Origin: JBBQUP01 sp038212305
GTDB lineage: Bacteria; Bacteroidota; Bacteroidia; Bacteroidales; Marinilabiliaceae
Assembly (NCBI GenBank): GCA_038212305.1
Contig: JBBQUP010000084.1
Location: forward strand, 1 to 15,219
DNA: 15,219 bases
Reading direction: 5' to 3'
Part shown: piece by piece, positions 14,901-15,219 of the stretch
Layout of the letters: the number at the start of each line of letters is the position of its first letter
Position numbering within the stretch: the first letter of the stretch is position 1
Position numbers and translations under genes: made by a program
The notes under the pieces: generated by a model
What the model was told of the DNA's origin: nothing
The model's database searches: none
The model's input: the letters and a program-made list of their open reading frames with translations, nothing else

Positions 14901-15219
14901 GAGTTTCGATTATCGGCGCGCGTTTCTCGAGGATCGCATTGACGCCTTCGACATGATCGTTGGTCTCATGCATGAGCGCCTGCGCCGCTGCCGACATTTC
15001 CATGATCGTGTCATAGGACGACGTCGTGCCGTGGCGCATCAGCGTCTTGGCGAGGCGCAGGGCTTGTGGCGGCTGCTGCGCGATCCTGGTGGCCAGCGCC
15101 ATCGCTTCTTCCATCAGTTTGTCGACCGGTACGACGCGGGAAACGAGTCCCCACTCCGCCGCTGTCCTTGCGTCGATTACGTCGCCGGTGAACAGCAGTT
15201 CCGCAGCGCGCGATGCGCC
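14896..15219 (-). CDS. Enoyl-CoA hydratase/isomerase family, C-terminal part
   Basis: 107 residues, open at the right edge, ending at a TGA (14898-14896). The frame starts GASRAAELLFTGDVIDA and continues AAEWGLVSRVVPVDKL, the crotonase-family block around helix 8-9 where AxELLLTG...A.EA...GLVN.VVP is usual. Then LATRIAQQPPQALRLAKTLM and the C-terminal trimer-helix motif DHVEGVNAILEKRAP. The family hydrates or isomerises acyl-CoA thioesters in fatty-acid or related catabolism. The catalytic region lies beyond the window, so the exact reaction is unknown. Codon third positions are strongly G/C, unlike all other genes here, and suggest a proteobacterial source. The last five codons (ATA ATC GAA ACT CAT) and the stop fall in the join zone and may be foreign to the gene. 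Confidence 0.88.
   Translation of the reverse strand, partial: GASRAAELLFTGDVIDARTAAEWGLVSRVVPVDKLMEEAMALATRIAQQPPQALRLAKTLMRHGTTSSYDTIMEMSAAAQALMHETNDHVEGVNAILEKRAPIIETH
14899..14913. other. Composition breakpoint, probable chimeric join
   Basis: Left of here the DNA is about 35 % GC with Bacteroidota genes; right of here sampled lines are 60-63 % GC. An adhesin repeat is cut and a hydratase frame ends within the same few bases. No insertion-sequence end, tRNA or direct repeat marks a natural insertion. Confidence 0.8.

Noticed and set aside
1..15219. Search for CRISPR arrays, tRNA/rRNA genes, insertion sequences, toxin-antitoxin pairs or defence genes
   Set aside because: No short regularly spaced repeats, cloverleaf, transposase motif or recognisable defence domain was seen by eye on either strand.

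Overview
The window is mostly one stretch of an AT-rich Bacteroidota genome (class and order not settled). Three things point there: a type IX secretion (T9SS) and gliding-type module, consisting of a giant repeat adhesin with a CHU_C/type B sorting domain, a PorP/SprF protein and a TPR plus PD40 protein; Bacteroidota-restricted families such as DUF3127; and promoter-like sites of the TAnnTTTG type. The last ~305 bases (from about 14914) are different DNA. Sampled lines there are 60-63 % GC against about 35 % just beside them, and they encode the C-terminal part of a crotonase-fold enoyl-CoA hydratase that looks proteobacterial. I read the boundary at about 14899-14913 as a probable assembly or library chimera that also cuts the adhesin.

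Layout. 1-1115 (-): a membrane sensor histidine kinase, cut by the left edge. 1461-2147 (-): a secreted DUF2807 protein, followed by a strong terminator at 1269-1292. A short divergent promoter region (2148-2236) leads to a (+) pair, an outer-membrane beta-barrel (2237-2941) and a 92-residue helical protein (2974-3252), closed by a terminator at 3266-3296. 3337-4014 (+): an MnmD-type tRNA methyltransferase interrupted by one in-frame TAG. 4135-6768 (+): three peptidyl-prolyl isomerases (a cytosolic FKBP, a lipoprotein FKBP and a cyclophilin), with a DUF3127 protein 3 bases behind the cyclophilin. A long hairpin at 6814-6865 separates these from the (-) half: an FHS-family sugar transporter (6867-8105), then, read from right to left, the adhesin (14900-10935), PorP/SprF (10675-9746) and TPR/PD40 protein (9713-8199).

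How the genes work together. The right-hand three genes match the SprB-SprF type arrangement: the adhesin is exported by T9SS through its C-terminal CHU_C domain, the PorP/SprF protein probably helps place it at the surface, and the TPR/PD40 lipoprotein-like partner sits in the periplasm. Unlike many relatives, this last protein has no C-terminal OmpA peptidoglycan-binding domain. The PPIase cluster suggests a local folding function in cytosol and envelope, but no common substrate can be read from the sequence. The DUF3127 protein ends in an acidic tail ending DDLPF that strongly resembles the SSB C-terminal hub motif, which is the best lead here for unexplored biology. I saw no tRNA, rRNA, CRISPR array, insertion sequence or clearly novel defence system.
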